64,000 nucleotides of DNA from Leptobrachium leishanense (lineage: Eukaryota > Chordata > Amphibia > Anura > Megophryidae), in contig CM019071.1 in NCBI GenBank assembly GCA_009667805.1, positions 51,288,101-51,352,100 of the forward strand. The letters run 5' to 3'. Made by a program: the position numbers and the translations under genes. This document shows positions 12,130 through 23,572 of this stretch, piece after piece. The number at the start of each line of letters is the position of its first letter. The first letter of the stretch is position 1. The notes under the pieces are model-generated. The model saw only the letters and a program-made list of their open reading frames with translations. It was not told where the DNA came from and ran no database searches.

Positions 12130-12325
12130 ACAAAATGTTCAAACACATTACTGCTGCGTTACAGTAGCCAGGGATTTGGCAGAATACAGGGAGTCACTCA
12201 TTGTTGTACAGGGATAAGATTCAGGGGGTTATAATGAGTGAAAACTCATTATAACCCCCTGAATCTTATCCCTGTACAACAGTGAGTGACTCCCTGTATT
12301 CTGCCAAATCCCTGGCTACTGTAAC
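12130..12325. repeat. long palindrome (hairpin), right arm split by hAT
   Basis: The left arm 12130-12238 is the inverse of 12245-12325 joined to 14386-14413, with loop tgaaaa at 12239-12244. Over the first 81 bp I see one mismatch. The left arm therefore preserves the pre-insertion sequence of the right arm. Confidence 0.92.
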
Positions 12326-14377
12326 CAGTGGCGTCACTAGGGTCGGTGTCACCCGGTGCGGTAATTTATGGTGTCACCCCCCCCCCGAGCTTTTCAGATT
12401 TTTTTTTTAACTACTCTTACTCCTAAATCAGTACTCCCATATAACACTGAATGCTCATACACACAGCGCACATTACTGTGAGGTTTATTGCTGTGGAGCT
12501 CTCTCATATGCTCACACAACTTTTTGCCAACTGCCAGCAAGTACGTTGCCTGTTCGAAGGCAGTGAAAGCACACATGGATATATATTGCCCCCAGCAGCT
12601 CACCCATGGATATATATTGCCCCAGCTCACATATGGATATATTGCGCCTCAGCTCACATATGGATATATTGCGCCTCAGCTCACACATGGATATATTGCC
12701 CCAGACCAGCTCACACATGGATATATTGCCCCAGACCAGCTCACACATGGATATATTGCCCCAGACCAGCTCACACATGGATATATTGCCCCAGACCAGC
12801 TCACACATGGATATATTGCCCCAGACCAGCTCACACATGGATATATTGCCCCAGACCAGCTCACACATGGATATATTGCCCCAGACCAGCTCACACATGG
12901 ATATTGCCCCAGACCAGCTCACACATGGATATATTGCCCCAGACCAGCTCACACATGGATATATTGCCCCAGACCAGCTCACACATGGATATTGCCCCAG
13001 CTCTCATGGATATTGCCCCCAGCACACATGGATATGCCCCCAGCTCCTCTCATGGATATTGCCCCAGCTCCTCTCATGTATATACTGCCCCAGCTGCTCT
13101 CATTGATAATGCTCCAGCTGCTCTCATGGATTTGCCCCAGCTCATGGATATACTGCCCCAGCAGCTCATGGATATACTGCCCCAGCAGCTCATGGATATA
13201 CTGCCCCAGCAGCTCATGGATATACTGCCCCAGCAGCTCATGGATATGCCCCAGCAGCTCATGGATATGCCCCAGCAGCTCATGGATATGCCCCCAGCTC
13301 ATTGATATGCCCCCAGCTCCTCATGGATATGCCCCCAGCTCCTCATGGATATGCCCCAGCACCTCATGGATATGCCCCAGCACCTCATGGATTTGCCCCA
13401 GCACCTCATGGATATGCCCCAGGCCCCCATGAATTTGCCCCAGCAGCTCATGGATTTGCCCCAGCAGCTCATGGATTTGCCCCAGCTCCTCATGGATTTG
13501 CCCCAGCAGCTCATGGATTTGCCCCAGCTCCTCATGGATATGCCCCAGCACCTCATGGATTTGCCCCAGCAGCTTATGGATTTGCCCCAGCTCCTCATGG
13601 ATTTGCCCCAGCTCCTCATGGATTTGCCCCAGCTCCTCATGGATATGCCCCAGCAGCTCATGGATTTGCCCCAGCAGCTTATGGATTTGCCCCAGCTCCT
13701 CATGGATATGCCCCAGCAGGTTATGGATTTGCCCCAGGCCCCCATGGATTTGCCCCAGCAGCTTATGGATTTGCCCCAGCTCCTCATGGATTTGCCCCAG
13801 CTCCTCATGGATTTGCCCCAGCTCCTCATGGATTTGCCCCAGCTCCTCATGGATTTGCCCCAGCAGCTTTATGGATTTGCCCCAGCAGCTCATGGATTTG
13901 CCCCAGCAGCTCATGGATTTGCCCCAGCTCCTCATGGATTTGCCCCAGCTCCTCATGGATTTGCCCCAGCAGCTCATGGATATGCCCCAGCAGGTTATGG
14001 ATTTGCCCCAGGCCCCCATGGATTTGCCCCAGCAGCTCATGGATTTGCCCCAGCTCACCTCCTGGTCCTGGTCCCAGCACATGGATAGCGGCCCAGGCAG
14101 CACCTCTCCGCCGCGTTTTTCGCTCCTTCTGAGCGTCCGGCGGCACGCAGCTTGGGCGCTCGTCTGGGGGAGCCACGTGACCAGCCGCGATTGGCTGGTG
14201 ACGTATTTCCTCCAGGCGAGCGCCGAAGCTGCATGCTTCGGACGCTCGCACGGAGCGAATACGCGGCGGTGGCGGGCGGTGGGTGAGACACCCGCCCTTA
14301 GGGTGACGGTGTCACCCTAAAGGCGGGTGTCACCTGGTGCGGGCCGCACCCACCGCCCCCACGTTACGACGCCACTG
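12326..14377. mobile_element. non-autonomous hAT element filled with minisatellite
   Basis: Terminal inverted repeats CAGTGGCGTCACTAGGG at the left and the inverse of CAGTGGCGTCGTAACGTGG at the right. It is flanked by a perfect 8-bp target duplication, actgtaac, at 12318-12325 and 14378-14385, which is the hAT hallmark. Most of its 2052 bp is minisatellite; no transposase is encoded. The subterminal block at about 12450-12500 is also present, inverted, at 31340-31395 inside the second member of this family (23365-31810). Confidence 0.93.
12560..14085. repeat. minisatellite with unit shifting from 29 to 21 bp
   Basis: From about 12600 to 13000 the unit is 29 bp (acacatggatatattgcccc plus agaccagctc). 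From about 13130 to 14060 it shortens to 18-21 bp of the form catggatttgccccagcagc. Intermediate units sit at 13000-13130. Many frames on both strands stay open through the array and give repetitive peptides; these are not genes. Confidence 0.95.
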
Positions 14378-14425
14378 ACTGTAACGCAGCAGTAATGTGT
14401 TTGAACATTTTACATGTACAGTACA

Positions 14426-14691
14426 GATACAAGGTGTTGCTGTAATTGCCATACACAGGCATTATGCAGCACATACAGATACAAGGTGTTGCTGTAATCA
14501 CCATACACAGGCATTATGCAGCACATACAGATAAAAGGTGTTGCTGTACTTGCCATACACAGGCATTATGCAGCACATACAGATACAAGGTGTTGCTGTA
14601 ATTGCCATACACAGGCATTATGCAGCACAAACAGATACAAGGTGTTGCTGTAATTGCAATACACAGGCATTATGCAGCACATACAGATATT
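14426..14691. repeat. 52-bp minisatellite, inverted relative to 4.5 kb
   Basis: Five units of 52 bp start at gataca/gataaa positions 14426, 14478, 14530, 14582 and 14634. The unit is the reverse complement of that at 4516-4755. Confidence 0.93.
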
Positions 14692-15088
14692 GCATTGCTA
14701 ATAATCTTATTATGATTACTACAAATCATTAGAAGCAGGCGATCTCACCATTTTATTATCTGTCTGCAGTACATTTACTGACACAAAGGCCATTTTTGCC
14801 TGTATGCCGATAAAGCAGAACATGTGAGACATTATTTAAGATGAGAGATGCCATCTAGAGTTTACAACCTTTCATCCCATCAAAGTTTATGTAATTCATA
14901 ATCTAACACATGAAAATTTAAAATGAGCATATTTGCATTATTTACATTTTTTTAACTAAGAACAACAATTTCTGTGCCAAATTTATATTTCACCCTATAT
15001 TTAATTGTTCACATCACAAGCCATGTCTCAAGTAAATGCTATGATAAGAATATTTTCAACAATAAAGCAAAGGTAGTGAAGGTGTTAA

Positions 15089-15835
15089 ACACTAAGGGCT
15101 AGATTACATAGTGAACGCTAACTTTAGCGTTCAGATGCATATGCGTTAATGTTAGTATAAGTGACTTTAACGCATGCCTACAAATTACATTCCTAACACT
15201 AAACCCGTTAAAAATCAGGGGTTGTGCTAACTTCCGTGAGCTTGCTGTACTTTGTGCACCCTATACTTAACATGGGGAGTGCAATCAGTAATTAGCTTTA
15301 GGATAAGTAAGGTATTACAAAGTCCTAGCTCTAATTAATGCAGCGATGGGTTAAATAGAACCTTAGCTACTCCCAAAAGCTGGTGCTAAGTGATCGCACT
15401 TTTGAGAAATCATTTAGCACCCCCTATAAACCTCCCAATAAAGACGATACTCACCTCTGAATAGTGCCCTGATCCACCACTTCTCCTGGCCGCGAGCAGA
15501 GTGAGACTGGGGACAAATAGTCCCCAGTCTCCTTTTGCGATCACTAATTGGTGCTTTGCAATCACGGGAGAGGGAGATCACGTAGGGCTTGCGGCCCAAG
15601 AGCGCAACCCACCATGGAGTTCTATGGACTCCCGGAGGATATACTCTTAGTAGCGTGGAAGCACTCCCGCAAGTATCACTGATGGTAGTGATGTGTTCTG
15701 GAGCGAGTGCTTAAGTAGCGCCTAGTCCGGAATCTAACGCTAAAATGGGTACGCTATGGGGAAATCTGCAGGCACAAGTTTTCCCAGTTACTGTCCCCAT
15801 TTTATGGTTAACTTCGGAATCTATCCCTAAGAATT
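15089..15835. mobile_element. inverted-terminus repeat of unknown family
   Basis: The left end ctaagggctagattacatag (15092) and the right end, inverted, cttagggatagattccgaag (ending about 15832) are imperfect inverted repeats. Internal short hairpins include gaacgctaactttagcgttc (15114) and the ctggggac/gtccccag pair near 15511. No ORF of note. A member with a matching left end follows 7966. Confidence 0.6.
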
Positions 15836-17948
15836 TGTATCATTTACTATACAAAAGTGATTAACCCTTTCAATGCGACATGTCATCATAGCATTTAAGA
15901 AACGGCAAACGTTGTTACTGTGCAAATATTGGGAAAAAATAATTCTGCACGCCGACTGTCAAAACAAAAGAGCAATCTAAGTTGAATGATAATAAAGTAT
16001 ATGTTTTTAAGTTTAATTTATCACTTAATTGTTTATCCTTTAAAGAAATGCTGCATAAGTTCCCAAATACTAACAACAGATTAATAATAGTGTTGCTGTG
16101 ATTCACACCTTTAAAAAAACTGTTTATTTACCCTGTAACTGAAATGGAGTTAGCCCTTGGAGTGATGTGGAAGGGAGAATATGTCAACGCATTTCAAATT
16201 CTTCCCTACTGTGCCTCACCTCAGAATCACACCGATATATAAAGGATGAAATCTCACACAAGGTTGCAATTAAATCAAAAATTGAAAATTGGAAAAAATC
16301 AAAGCAGACTTAATGGATCAAAACAATTTTTTTTAATTAAGATAATATAGAAAGTGTATAGAAAAACCAAGATATTCAACTTTATACTCACTCATTCATT
16401 GCAGCTAATGCACATTGGTGCTTGGAGTGTCCCTGTATGTAGTAATCATTCAAGTACCATAGCCTAGTCCTTATAGCCAGGTTTGCCTCCTAGTCATATT
16501 GATAGGGTTTATAGCCTAAACTTTATCAATGTATTTTTGGCAAAAAAATAATTAAACGTGTGTTATTGCCCAATGAAGCACAAAGCTGTATCTGTTAAAG
16601 GTTTGCACGGACTGAGACAACCACTCAATGAAATTTGGACGAACCAAAGCAACTGTAATTTAAGGACACACCAAAAATCAAGACATTATAAAAAGGAAAA
16701 GGCAATCAGACACCAAAAATTATAGTAAGAAAGAGGATCAAATCTCGTGGTTTAAATACAGGCTGAGGTTAGGGCAGGTGACAATTAGCAAGGTCAGTGT
16801 CATAATTCTGGGTCAAGCACAAAGGAGGTAAAACATAAGCAGGAGAGGAGACAAAGGGGAAGTGTTTCAATACATGAGTGAGGACTGAGTCAACTGACTG
16901 GGTTTTAACAGTCAGTAGCTCATCTCTTGCCAACCAGTATGCCGGTGATGGTATTGGTGTGCGACACGGGGACCAGTGCTGCGCCGAAGAGTTGAACTGG
17001 GGCACATTGAATGAGCTGTGCCACTGAACGATCAGCCCGTCACAGTCCAGCACTCTGGCCCGGCGAAAAGCCTGCTTTGTCCAAAGTCGACTGGCCAGTG
17101 GCCACCTTTGGCTGGGAATGCAAGTCTACTTGTCTTTGCTGTCCACGGGTTTCGGGAGCAGGTTGGTTTCAAGCTAGATCACCCACTCTCCTAATAATAT
17201 TTCCTCAGCCACTGCCAACATTCCAGCACATTGGCCTGGTGGAAAGTCTGCTGTCTCCGATGCCAATGGACTACCGCTCTTACAGCTTGTCATATAGTTA
17301 CTTTTTGATATCACAGGGAAACTAAACACTGCAATGTAATATCCTCATTATACCTTTTGTATAATGGTGGCTCTTAATCTCTCTACAAATGTGTATTTCC
17401 ACACAAAAAAATCATGGAAGGGACAGTAAGAACAAGGAATGGACCTGATGGATATAAGATATGAAAGGGTTGATAATAAGCACAAGAACGAGAACAGATT
17501 GAAAGAGAATTAGACTTTCTGAAATTTAGATAACAGGAATATTGCAAGGAGACAGAGGAGGAGCAAGGGAGGGACACAAAAATGCAAAAAGAAGAATACT
17601 CACATAGAAGGGAATTACAAGGAAAATAAAGTCTTCATCCTCAATTTAATAAACATGGGTGACTAGCGATATCCTTCCTTTCGCATGAAGCACTTTCCTT
17701 CTCATCTCTTCATTCTAATCCCTGCAACCTTAGAAAAAGAAAGGAACATAATCTGCAATGATAATTACTGTGTTTTGCAATCAAATGATGTAAACATTTA
17801 TGAGTACTGTTTTTTTATAGGGAGCACGCCCATTGTGCAAGACACACGCTGTTCGCTGAGAAAAAGGAAACACTCATATGAGCCTCTAACATAAACGGAA
17901 ACAATCACCTAAAGTGTTGCCTTACACATTTACCATAAATTAAATCAG
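15836..17948. other. unclassified sequence
   Basis: No gene recognised. A ttaaccctttcaatgcg terminus-like motif at 15861-15877 suggests another TTAA MITE whose second end I could not place. Short frames (for example 17011-17325) lack family motifs. Confidence 0.4.
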
Positions 17949-18426
17949 TTAAAGTGACATTCTGCACATCGTGAGCACTCCATCTTATCGGAGTGGTCCC
18001 GCTGCTGTGAGCTGCCTGCTTACATTTCCCCCTCTGAGAAGGGTCTCAGAGGGCTGATTCAGCCATCCAGATGAAGGGGCTTAGTCCCACCCAGACCCTC
18101 AGCTTCGGTAACCCTCAGCTCCGTTACCTGGGCTTGGAATACTTCCTGTACCAGCCCCATCCAGTAGGATCAAAGTCTTCCTGCACTGAGAGCCACTGGA
18201 TTGGCCGAGGTGCCCAGGCCTCCCTGCAGTCACGTGACACTCTGGGGTGGAAGCTTGTCACATCCTACAAGCTCAGAGGGAGAGCAGCGTTGGATTCAGG
18301 GATTATTTGAAAGGAATCTGAAGAGTTAAAACAGGAGGGAGGATTGCAGAGTGGGTCAGGAAGGGTTAATGTTTAACTCCTCTGTTTCCTGCCTCAGTCT
18401 GATTTAACCTTATAGTGTCCCTTTAA
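17949..18426. mobile_element. TTAA MITE of the TTAAAG(T/G)GACA type
   Basis: Left end TTAAAGTGACATTCTG, right end (inverted) TTAAAGGGACACTATAAGG, both starting with TTAA: 478 bp. This terminus type is common in amphibian genomes and is usually assigned to piggyBac-like MITEs. No coding capacity. Confidence 0.72.
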
Positions 18427-18963
18427 GACTAAATGGACCAGGTTCCCAAACTTTAATCAAAAACCTTTTTGTCTTGCTGTGAGAATCTGTCGCAGAGTTG
18501 TCCTACGCACATTCCTAAATTGACAGGGTGATCCAACAGCTCCATCACAATTTGGCCGATTGGATACTGCTTAAACGGAATCAAAAGAGAAGGAGGTGGA
18601 TGTAATTAACATTAACCCCTCCAGACCCAATCTGCACCCATCTTCTGACATTTTAACCCCATGGTATGTATAGTAATTTACCTTAAATCCAGCAGCAGGC
18701 TCCGTTGGCATCAAGCTGCAGGTGTCAAGTGAACAGTTAGAGTCAATGCTTGAGCCAGCATCCAGCCAATCAAGTGGCTCTCAACGTGTGCGAACTGCAA
18801 GCCGTTGACTAGAAAAGATTCCTGAAAGAGTTCTACATCAGGGAGACGATTCACGAATCCCCTGCTGAATCAGCCCTCCGTGGGGAAGAGTGGCCAGGAC
18901 ACTCAGGTCACTGCGACCTCTCAAATTAAAATGGACACAGTGCCTAGAGTGTCTGTCTAATGC
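18427..18963. other. unclassified sequence
   Basis: No gene or repeat family recognised. Confidence 0.4.
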
Positions 18964-19072
18964 AGAGATCTCAAACTCTGGCCCTCCAGATGTTTCCAAA
19001 CTACAACTCCCATAATTCACTGGCAATCTATTGCATCTAAAGAATGCTGGCAGTTGTAGACCATCTGGGAGC
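18964..19072. mobile_element. hAT-like MITE fragment
   Basis: Begins cagagatctcaaactctggc, with an inverted inner pair (ctacaactcccata / gctggcagttgtag). The outer right end is missing. It is related to the better-preserved copy at 39353-39506. Confidence 0.5.
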
Positions 19073-19293
19073 AGAGAGAAACAAGGGGGGTGTTTGTGAG
19101 GGTCCTGAGAACGAGCAACAGCACAATGGCCTGCTCTACGGTGGGTGCCCGCTCAGGTCTCACAAACAAGGTTTTAGCTTGATTGTGCCATTACAGGGAT
19201 GAATTTTCCATATGCAAATCAGCCTGCTCTCACCCAGAAAGGGTGGCTAGTGCTGATTGCCAAGGACGTCATCCCTGCACGAGAGGTGCAGCA

Positions 19294-19338
19294 ACCCCCG
19301 ACGATTGTTTCGGCCTTATTGGGCCTCGTCAGGAGGGT
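19294..19338 (-). ncRNA. hammerhead ribozyme, repeat unit 1
   Basis: Minus-strand fold: stem I ACCCTC/GGGGGT (one G-U pair), core CTGACGA, stem II GGCC-CAATAA-GGCC, core GAAA, two-pair stem III (A-U, C-G) with loop AATC, then the GTC cleavage triplet before GGGGG. Every invariant core position of the hammerhead is present. The very short stem III is typical of animal retroelement ribozymes, which often cut best as dimers. The tandem arrangement would allow unit-length RNAs to be released. Confidence 0.88.
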
Positions 19339-19624
19339 ATAGCTAACTCCCCTCTAGGCACATCAAGCAAGGAGTCCACGTCTGGATGACCCTTTACAAT
19401 TACAGTGAGAAACAAGGGGGATGTTTGTGAGGGTCCTGAGAACGAGCAACAGCACAATGGCCTGCTCTACGGTGGGTGCCCGCTCAGGTCTCACAAACAA
19501 GGTTTTAGCTTGATTGTGCCATTACAGGGATGAATTTTCCATATGCAAATCAGCCTGCTCTCACCCAGAAAGGGTGGCCAGTGCTGATTGCCAAGGACGT
19601 CATCCCTGCACGAGAGGTGCAGCA

Positions 19625-19669
19625 ACCCCCGACGATCGTTTCGGCCTTATTGGGCCTCATCAGGAGGGT
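19625..19669 (-). ncRNA. hammerhead ribozyme, repeat unit 2
   Basis: Same fold as unit 1 with the canonical core CTGATGA and a stem III of ACGATCGT, which is self-complementary and could support dimerisation. GAAA and GTC are intact. The differences from unit 1 fall at the variable core position 7 and inside stem III, so function-critical bases are conserved. Confidence 0.9.
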
Positions 19670-19810
19670 ATATCTGACACCCCTCTAGGCACATCAAGCA
19701 AGGGGTCCACGTCTGGATGACCCTTTACAATTACAGTGAGAAACAAGGGGGATGTTTGTGAGGGTCCTGAGAATGAGCAACAGCACAATGGCCTGCTCTA
19801 CGGTGGGTGC

Positions 19811-20865
19811 AGAGTATAAGACCCCTGCTCGAACATCTTCCTTTTGCTGAGTTTTGGTGGCTGAATATAAAGATAACCGGATGTAAAGAGAGGTAGAGCT
19901 TCGGTAACAGCTGTAGGAAGAAATGGAGGGAGCAAAGTATAATTAATGAGTTAATCATGGTTATAACGGTGTCAGGCGGACACACGTACCCGTAGGTAGC
20001 TACGGTCAGCCCTAAGGCGAAACAGGGGGCTGGAACCCTAAATGCGATACCAGTCCTTATAGTCGGCTGGGTTACGCAGTAGCTAGAAGTGAACCTATAA
20101 GGCAGGGACGTAGGCAAGGAGGATAGAAACCAGTCCTTAGGGTGGCTGGTATAGAAACAGGACAGTACGGGAGTACCAGAGAGTGTACGTCAAGCTTGTA
20201 CACGTAAGTCGAAGGATAAGCTTAGGTAGCTATACAGGTAACCAGAAAAACCCCGAACTCTAATCACAATACCAGTCCTTGCGGTGGCTGGGTTAAGTGA
20301 TAGCGAGTAATAAAACAGCTCAGTACACAGGGAAAAACCAAATGCAGCGTCAAACACATAAGCCGGGTCAGAGGGATACGGAGATACTCAGAGTCGGTCG
20401 CCAAAAGCCAGGTCATGCACAGTAAGTCAAATAAGAGTTTCAGAATACAGCACCAAAGGGTATAGCAAGCTAAAACCACGAAAGGGCGCAGAGAAAAGCA
20501 AGAAGCAGGTTTAAATCAGGCGCCCTGCCTCCCGATTGGCCAAAAGGATCACATGACGCAGGAGGCACCACGGTGGAGGCGTGATGACATCATGCCGCTG
20601 GGAAACCTCATACCCGGAAGCGGCGATGACACGCGCGCATAGGACGCCAGGAGGGACCACGAGGAGGACGCAACCCTCGGGAGCGCCAGGAACGGGCCAG
20701 CCGCCGGGTCCTAACAAACGGAAGGAGACACAGTGCATGTAGTATCCTGGTGTGTCCCTTTTAGCTGCTCTGATTTACACAGTCATCAAAAGACACTGTT
20801 CCTCCATTATCTATCTTGATTAATGTCAAATATTTTTAATATTTCTTCTGAAAAGAAGAACTAAA
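19811..20865. other. unclassified, possible LTR-element remains
   Basis: Contains two related blocks (accagtccttatagtcggctg near 20050 and accagtccttgcggtggctg near 20270) and a CpG-rich end (20510-20720). No RT, protease or integrase motif seen. Confidence 0.4.
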
Positions 20866-22912
20866 GGGGTTATTCAGAGAGCTCTCTCGTTCCCTGCACT
20901 TCGGAGAATCAAAATTCCCCTCAGAATTCAACATTCATTGCAGGGTCCACCGGAGTGCAGGAAAACCCGCCACATACCCGCAGAAAACCCACCAAAAAAG
21001 TAAAAAACCCGCTGGAAAAGCCACACCGAAAACCCCAGAAAAAGTCTCTGAGCGCCGATCACAGCACAGACCAACCGCCGGAAAAAGCCGACAAGCTGAC
21101 GAACGGGGTAACAAAAATAAATAATAATATGCTTGAAAGTGTCAAAATTGAAACGCTGTTTGCAAAATAAATACTGAACAAAAATGTATGGAATTTACAT
21201 ATAGGATCCTATGAATGATAATAAAAAGGGCTGTTACAGAAAAATGAAAAAGCGCTTTAAAAAAAAACGGGGAAACATTTTTACCAAAAAAATCCTGAGA
21301 AATGCCTGAGAGATCCTAAAACAATTTATAAATAAAGAGGCTTTTTGCTACAGAATAAAATAATGAACTGTTTATTAGATATTGGATTAAAACGGAAATA
21401 TTTTTAACATTGAAGCCTATGGGATTCGCCTGAATAAACCTGCTGAATGAAACCACCGAACAGCAGGGCACTTCGGCAACTTTTCTCTGCTGTTCAATGT
21501 CTGTGAATAGATTAACCCCTTAGTGACCGGGCGGTTTTACACAAATCCGTCTTTTAGTGACCGCTGCTGTTTTTACGCTTCTGCGCTGTTAGTGTTTAGG
21601 ACAATTTTTCCTCTTACTCGTTTATTCGACCCACACATATTATACACCCTTTTTCCCACCATTAAATGGACTTTCTAGAAATACCATTATTTCCATCATA
21701 TCGAATAATTTACTATAAAAAAAATATGAAATATGAGGAAAAAAATGGTAAAAACACACTTTTTCGTAATTTAATCCCCAAAATCTACAACCACCCAAAA
21801 AGACCCTGGCTAAATAGGTTCAAAATTTTGTCCCGAGACTAGAAATACCCAATTTTAACATGCGTTTGCTTTTTAACCCCTTCACTGCTGAGACAGTTCA
21901 CCTATGTGCGCTGCGCTCATTCTGACCATTTTGTGCTAATTATTTTTAGATGACAGCCTAGGTCCTATTTAATTAAACTCCCCCCAGACAAAAAAAACTT
22001 TAGAAAAAAAAAAAAAAAATTATTAAATTTTTTTTTTTATTATTTTTTTTTTATTTAATTTTTTTTTTATTTTTTTTTTTAAAACCAAACCGGGTCATGT
22101 TTGGTATCATTTGAAAGGCCATAATCAGGCCTTTTAAATGATGGCAAATATGACCATCCAGCTGTCATGGATCGGGAGATAAAGGGATCCTTAGGATCCC
22201 CTTATCTCTACATGGCAGCTAGAGGGTTAACTGGCCCACTGACATCCTCACACATATGGTGAGGTTGTCAGTGGGTGGGGGGGGGACCTGGAGGCTTGGC
22301 TGACATCCAAGATGTCAGCCCCCTCCAGGTTTGAATCGCGTTTTGGCGCCAATTGGCGCCGGAAAGCGATCCGGCGGCGAAACTGTTAATGCCATACACC
22401 GCTGGAAAGGGGAGGCTCTCCCCTCTCCAGCGGTGCAAACGGCATCTCCCTAGCTTCAATGGTTGGGGAGATAGAGGGCTCCGAAGGAGCCCCCCCTCCA
22501 TTGAAACACATGGGGGCACCTTCTGATGACGTCACCACGCAGCGTGGCGACGTCATCAGCCTCGCCTGCCCATGTAAATCACATGGGCAGGCTTCCTCCC
22601 TGCCAGATCGCCGTGGGATCCGACGAGGGAGGTGAGTATCGGGCGGGAGGGGGATTTGGCGCCGCTGACGTACCCTGTACGTCCGCGGGTCTAAGGGAGA
22701 CCCGAGGACAGGACGTACAGGGTACGTCAGGGGTCATTAAGGGGTTAACCATTGTTTCTCTATGGGGGATTTGACTGCTGCCGAACAGGCACCGTACGTG
22801 CCGGCAGTTTGCCAAAATTTGGCAAACTGCCTGCTCTCTGAATAACCGTACGGGGAAATTCCCTGTTCAGTGACATTTCGGGGCCAAATCGGCTCTCTCT
22901 GAATAACCCCTT
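20866..22912. mobile_element. GGGTTATTCAGAGAG-type MITE, split by a TTAA element
   Basis: Left end ggggttattcagagagc (20868), right end (inverted) the same through 22895-22912. The core (ggattaaaacggaaatattt, then ttgaagcctatggg) is shared with copies at 40.2, 41.8, 43.6, 46.4 and 57.9 kb. A TTAA element (21512-22748) sits inside, and the 43.6-kb copy keeps the empty site. Target duplication not resolved, so the superfamily is open. Confidence 0.8.
21512..22748. mobile_element. hairpin-rich TTAA element D (piggyBac-like)
   Basis: Termini TTAACCCCTTAGTGACC and, inverted, TTAACCCCTTAATGACC match at 16 of 17 positions. The empty site in the sister MITE has one TTAA (43806-43809), so TTAA is the target duplication. 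The right half is a series of perfect or near-perfect hairpins: gacatc/gatgtc, tctcccctct arms around 22408-22440, gatgacgtc arms around 22523-22560, cctgcccatgt arms around 22566-22600, gacgtaccctgtacgtcc / ggacgtacagggtacgtc (22669-22727). An inner ttaaccccttcactgctgag at 21874 resembles the ends of elements A-C. No ORF of note. Confidence 0.88.
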
Positions 22913-23364
22913 ATTATTATAAATGAGGGAAGAATGAAACAGGTACTTACAGGGTTTAACCTTTTCATCTAATATCCACAGTAAATGGCTCTATTTGTCC
23001 ATTCTGGACAATGCATGTCCGATATTATATATTGGGCCAAACTTTTCCTGTACGTCGTCCAGACTTAAAGGAATAGTCTATTGAAAATTAAAAACTCTGT
23101 GTACCGAACCAGGATTTTGTTATTAACCCTGTTATTGCCTGAGGCCTTGCACCATCACATGTTACTTTTCAGTTCTTTTGTCCTTAAATAGATCTGGCTA
23201 CTTTAAGGACTGGACTGGCAGATTAGGGATTTCTTTGATTTATGGTTGTCTGCATGCTGGGTCTCTTCTCCAGAAAGTGACATTACAACAGGGCTGTGCT
23301 GTATCATTTTTCCAGTGGAGTCTCCAGAGAAGTCCATGCCCAGCCTCCTGTCTGCTTCTTTAAC
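22913..23364. other. unclassified, possible TTAAAG MITE start at 23065
   Basis: A TTAAAGGAATAGTC terminus at 23065 resembles the TTAAAG MITE class. Its right end is unclear because a hAT element entered at 23365. No gene seen. Confidence 0.4.
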
Positions 23365-23572
23365 CAGTGGCGTAGCATGGGTTTATTTATTTATTTATTT
23401 ATTTATAAAGCATTTTACCAGGATGGAAGGATACATTAAGATTTCTCTCATTTTCAAGTACGTCCTGGGTTCAAGAAAATGGTTACAGAAATACAAAGTA
23501 GTAAAATGCAAGGAATTAACACAAAACAAATATACAGATTAACAGAAAATAAATATGTAGGAAATAAAGTCA

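Larger units (their letters stand above)
11917..15088. mobile_element. TTAA-flanked piggyBac-like MITE with palindrome, split by hAT
   Basis: Left end TTAACCCTTTCACTACC (11917) and right end, inverted, TTAACACCTTCACTACC (15072-15088) form imperfect terminal inverted repeats bounded by TTAA, as in piggyBac-type elements. Without the hAT insertion (2060 bp with its duplication) the unit is about 1.1 kb. Inside lie a 109-bp-arm palindrome (12130-12238 / 12245 on) and a 52-bp minisatellite. The bases just right of 15088 are also shared with the 7.9-kb copy, so the right boundary is less certain than the left. No transposase ORF. Confidence 0.65.
19076..19810 (-). repeat. 331-bp tandem repeat carrying hammerhead ribozymes
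   Basis: Two full units (19076-19406, 19407-19737) and a 73-bp partial third unit repeat with a period of exactly 331 bp. Each full unit contains a hammerhead ribozyme on the minus strand and the octamer atgcaaat on the plus strand (19212-19219 and 19543-19550). The two full units differ by only a handful of substitutions. There is no long ORF. This organisation resembles the roughly 330-bp ribozyme satellite 2 of newts, which has a snRNA-like promoter, and the small ribozyme-bearing retroelements called retrozymes. The relation to either is inference; nucleotide identity was not checked. Confidence 0.85.

Noticed and set aside
12451..14320. Long repetitive frames on both strands through the hAT minisatellite
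   Set aside because: Frames are open in several phases because the array is low in stop codons; peptides are only repeats of a few residues.
20955..21170. Lys/Pro-rich frame as a small gene
   Set aside because: Lies within a MITE core that recurs in other copies with stops.
22268..22815. Frames in the hairpin-chain half of element D
   Set aside because: They follow the palindromes on both strands and are not conserved as proteins in A, B or C.
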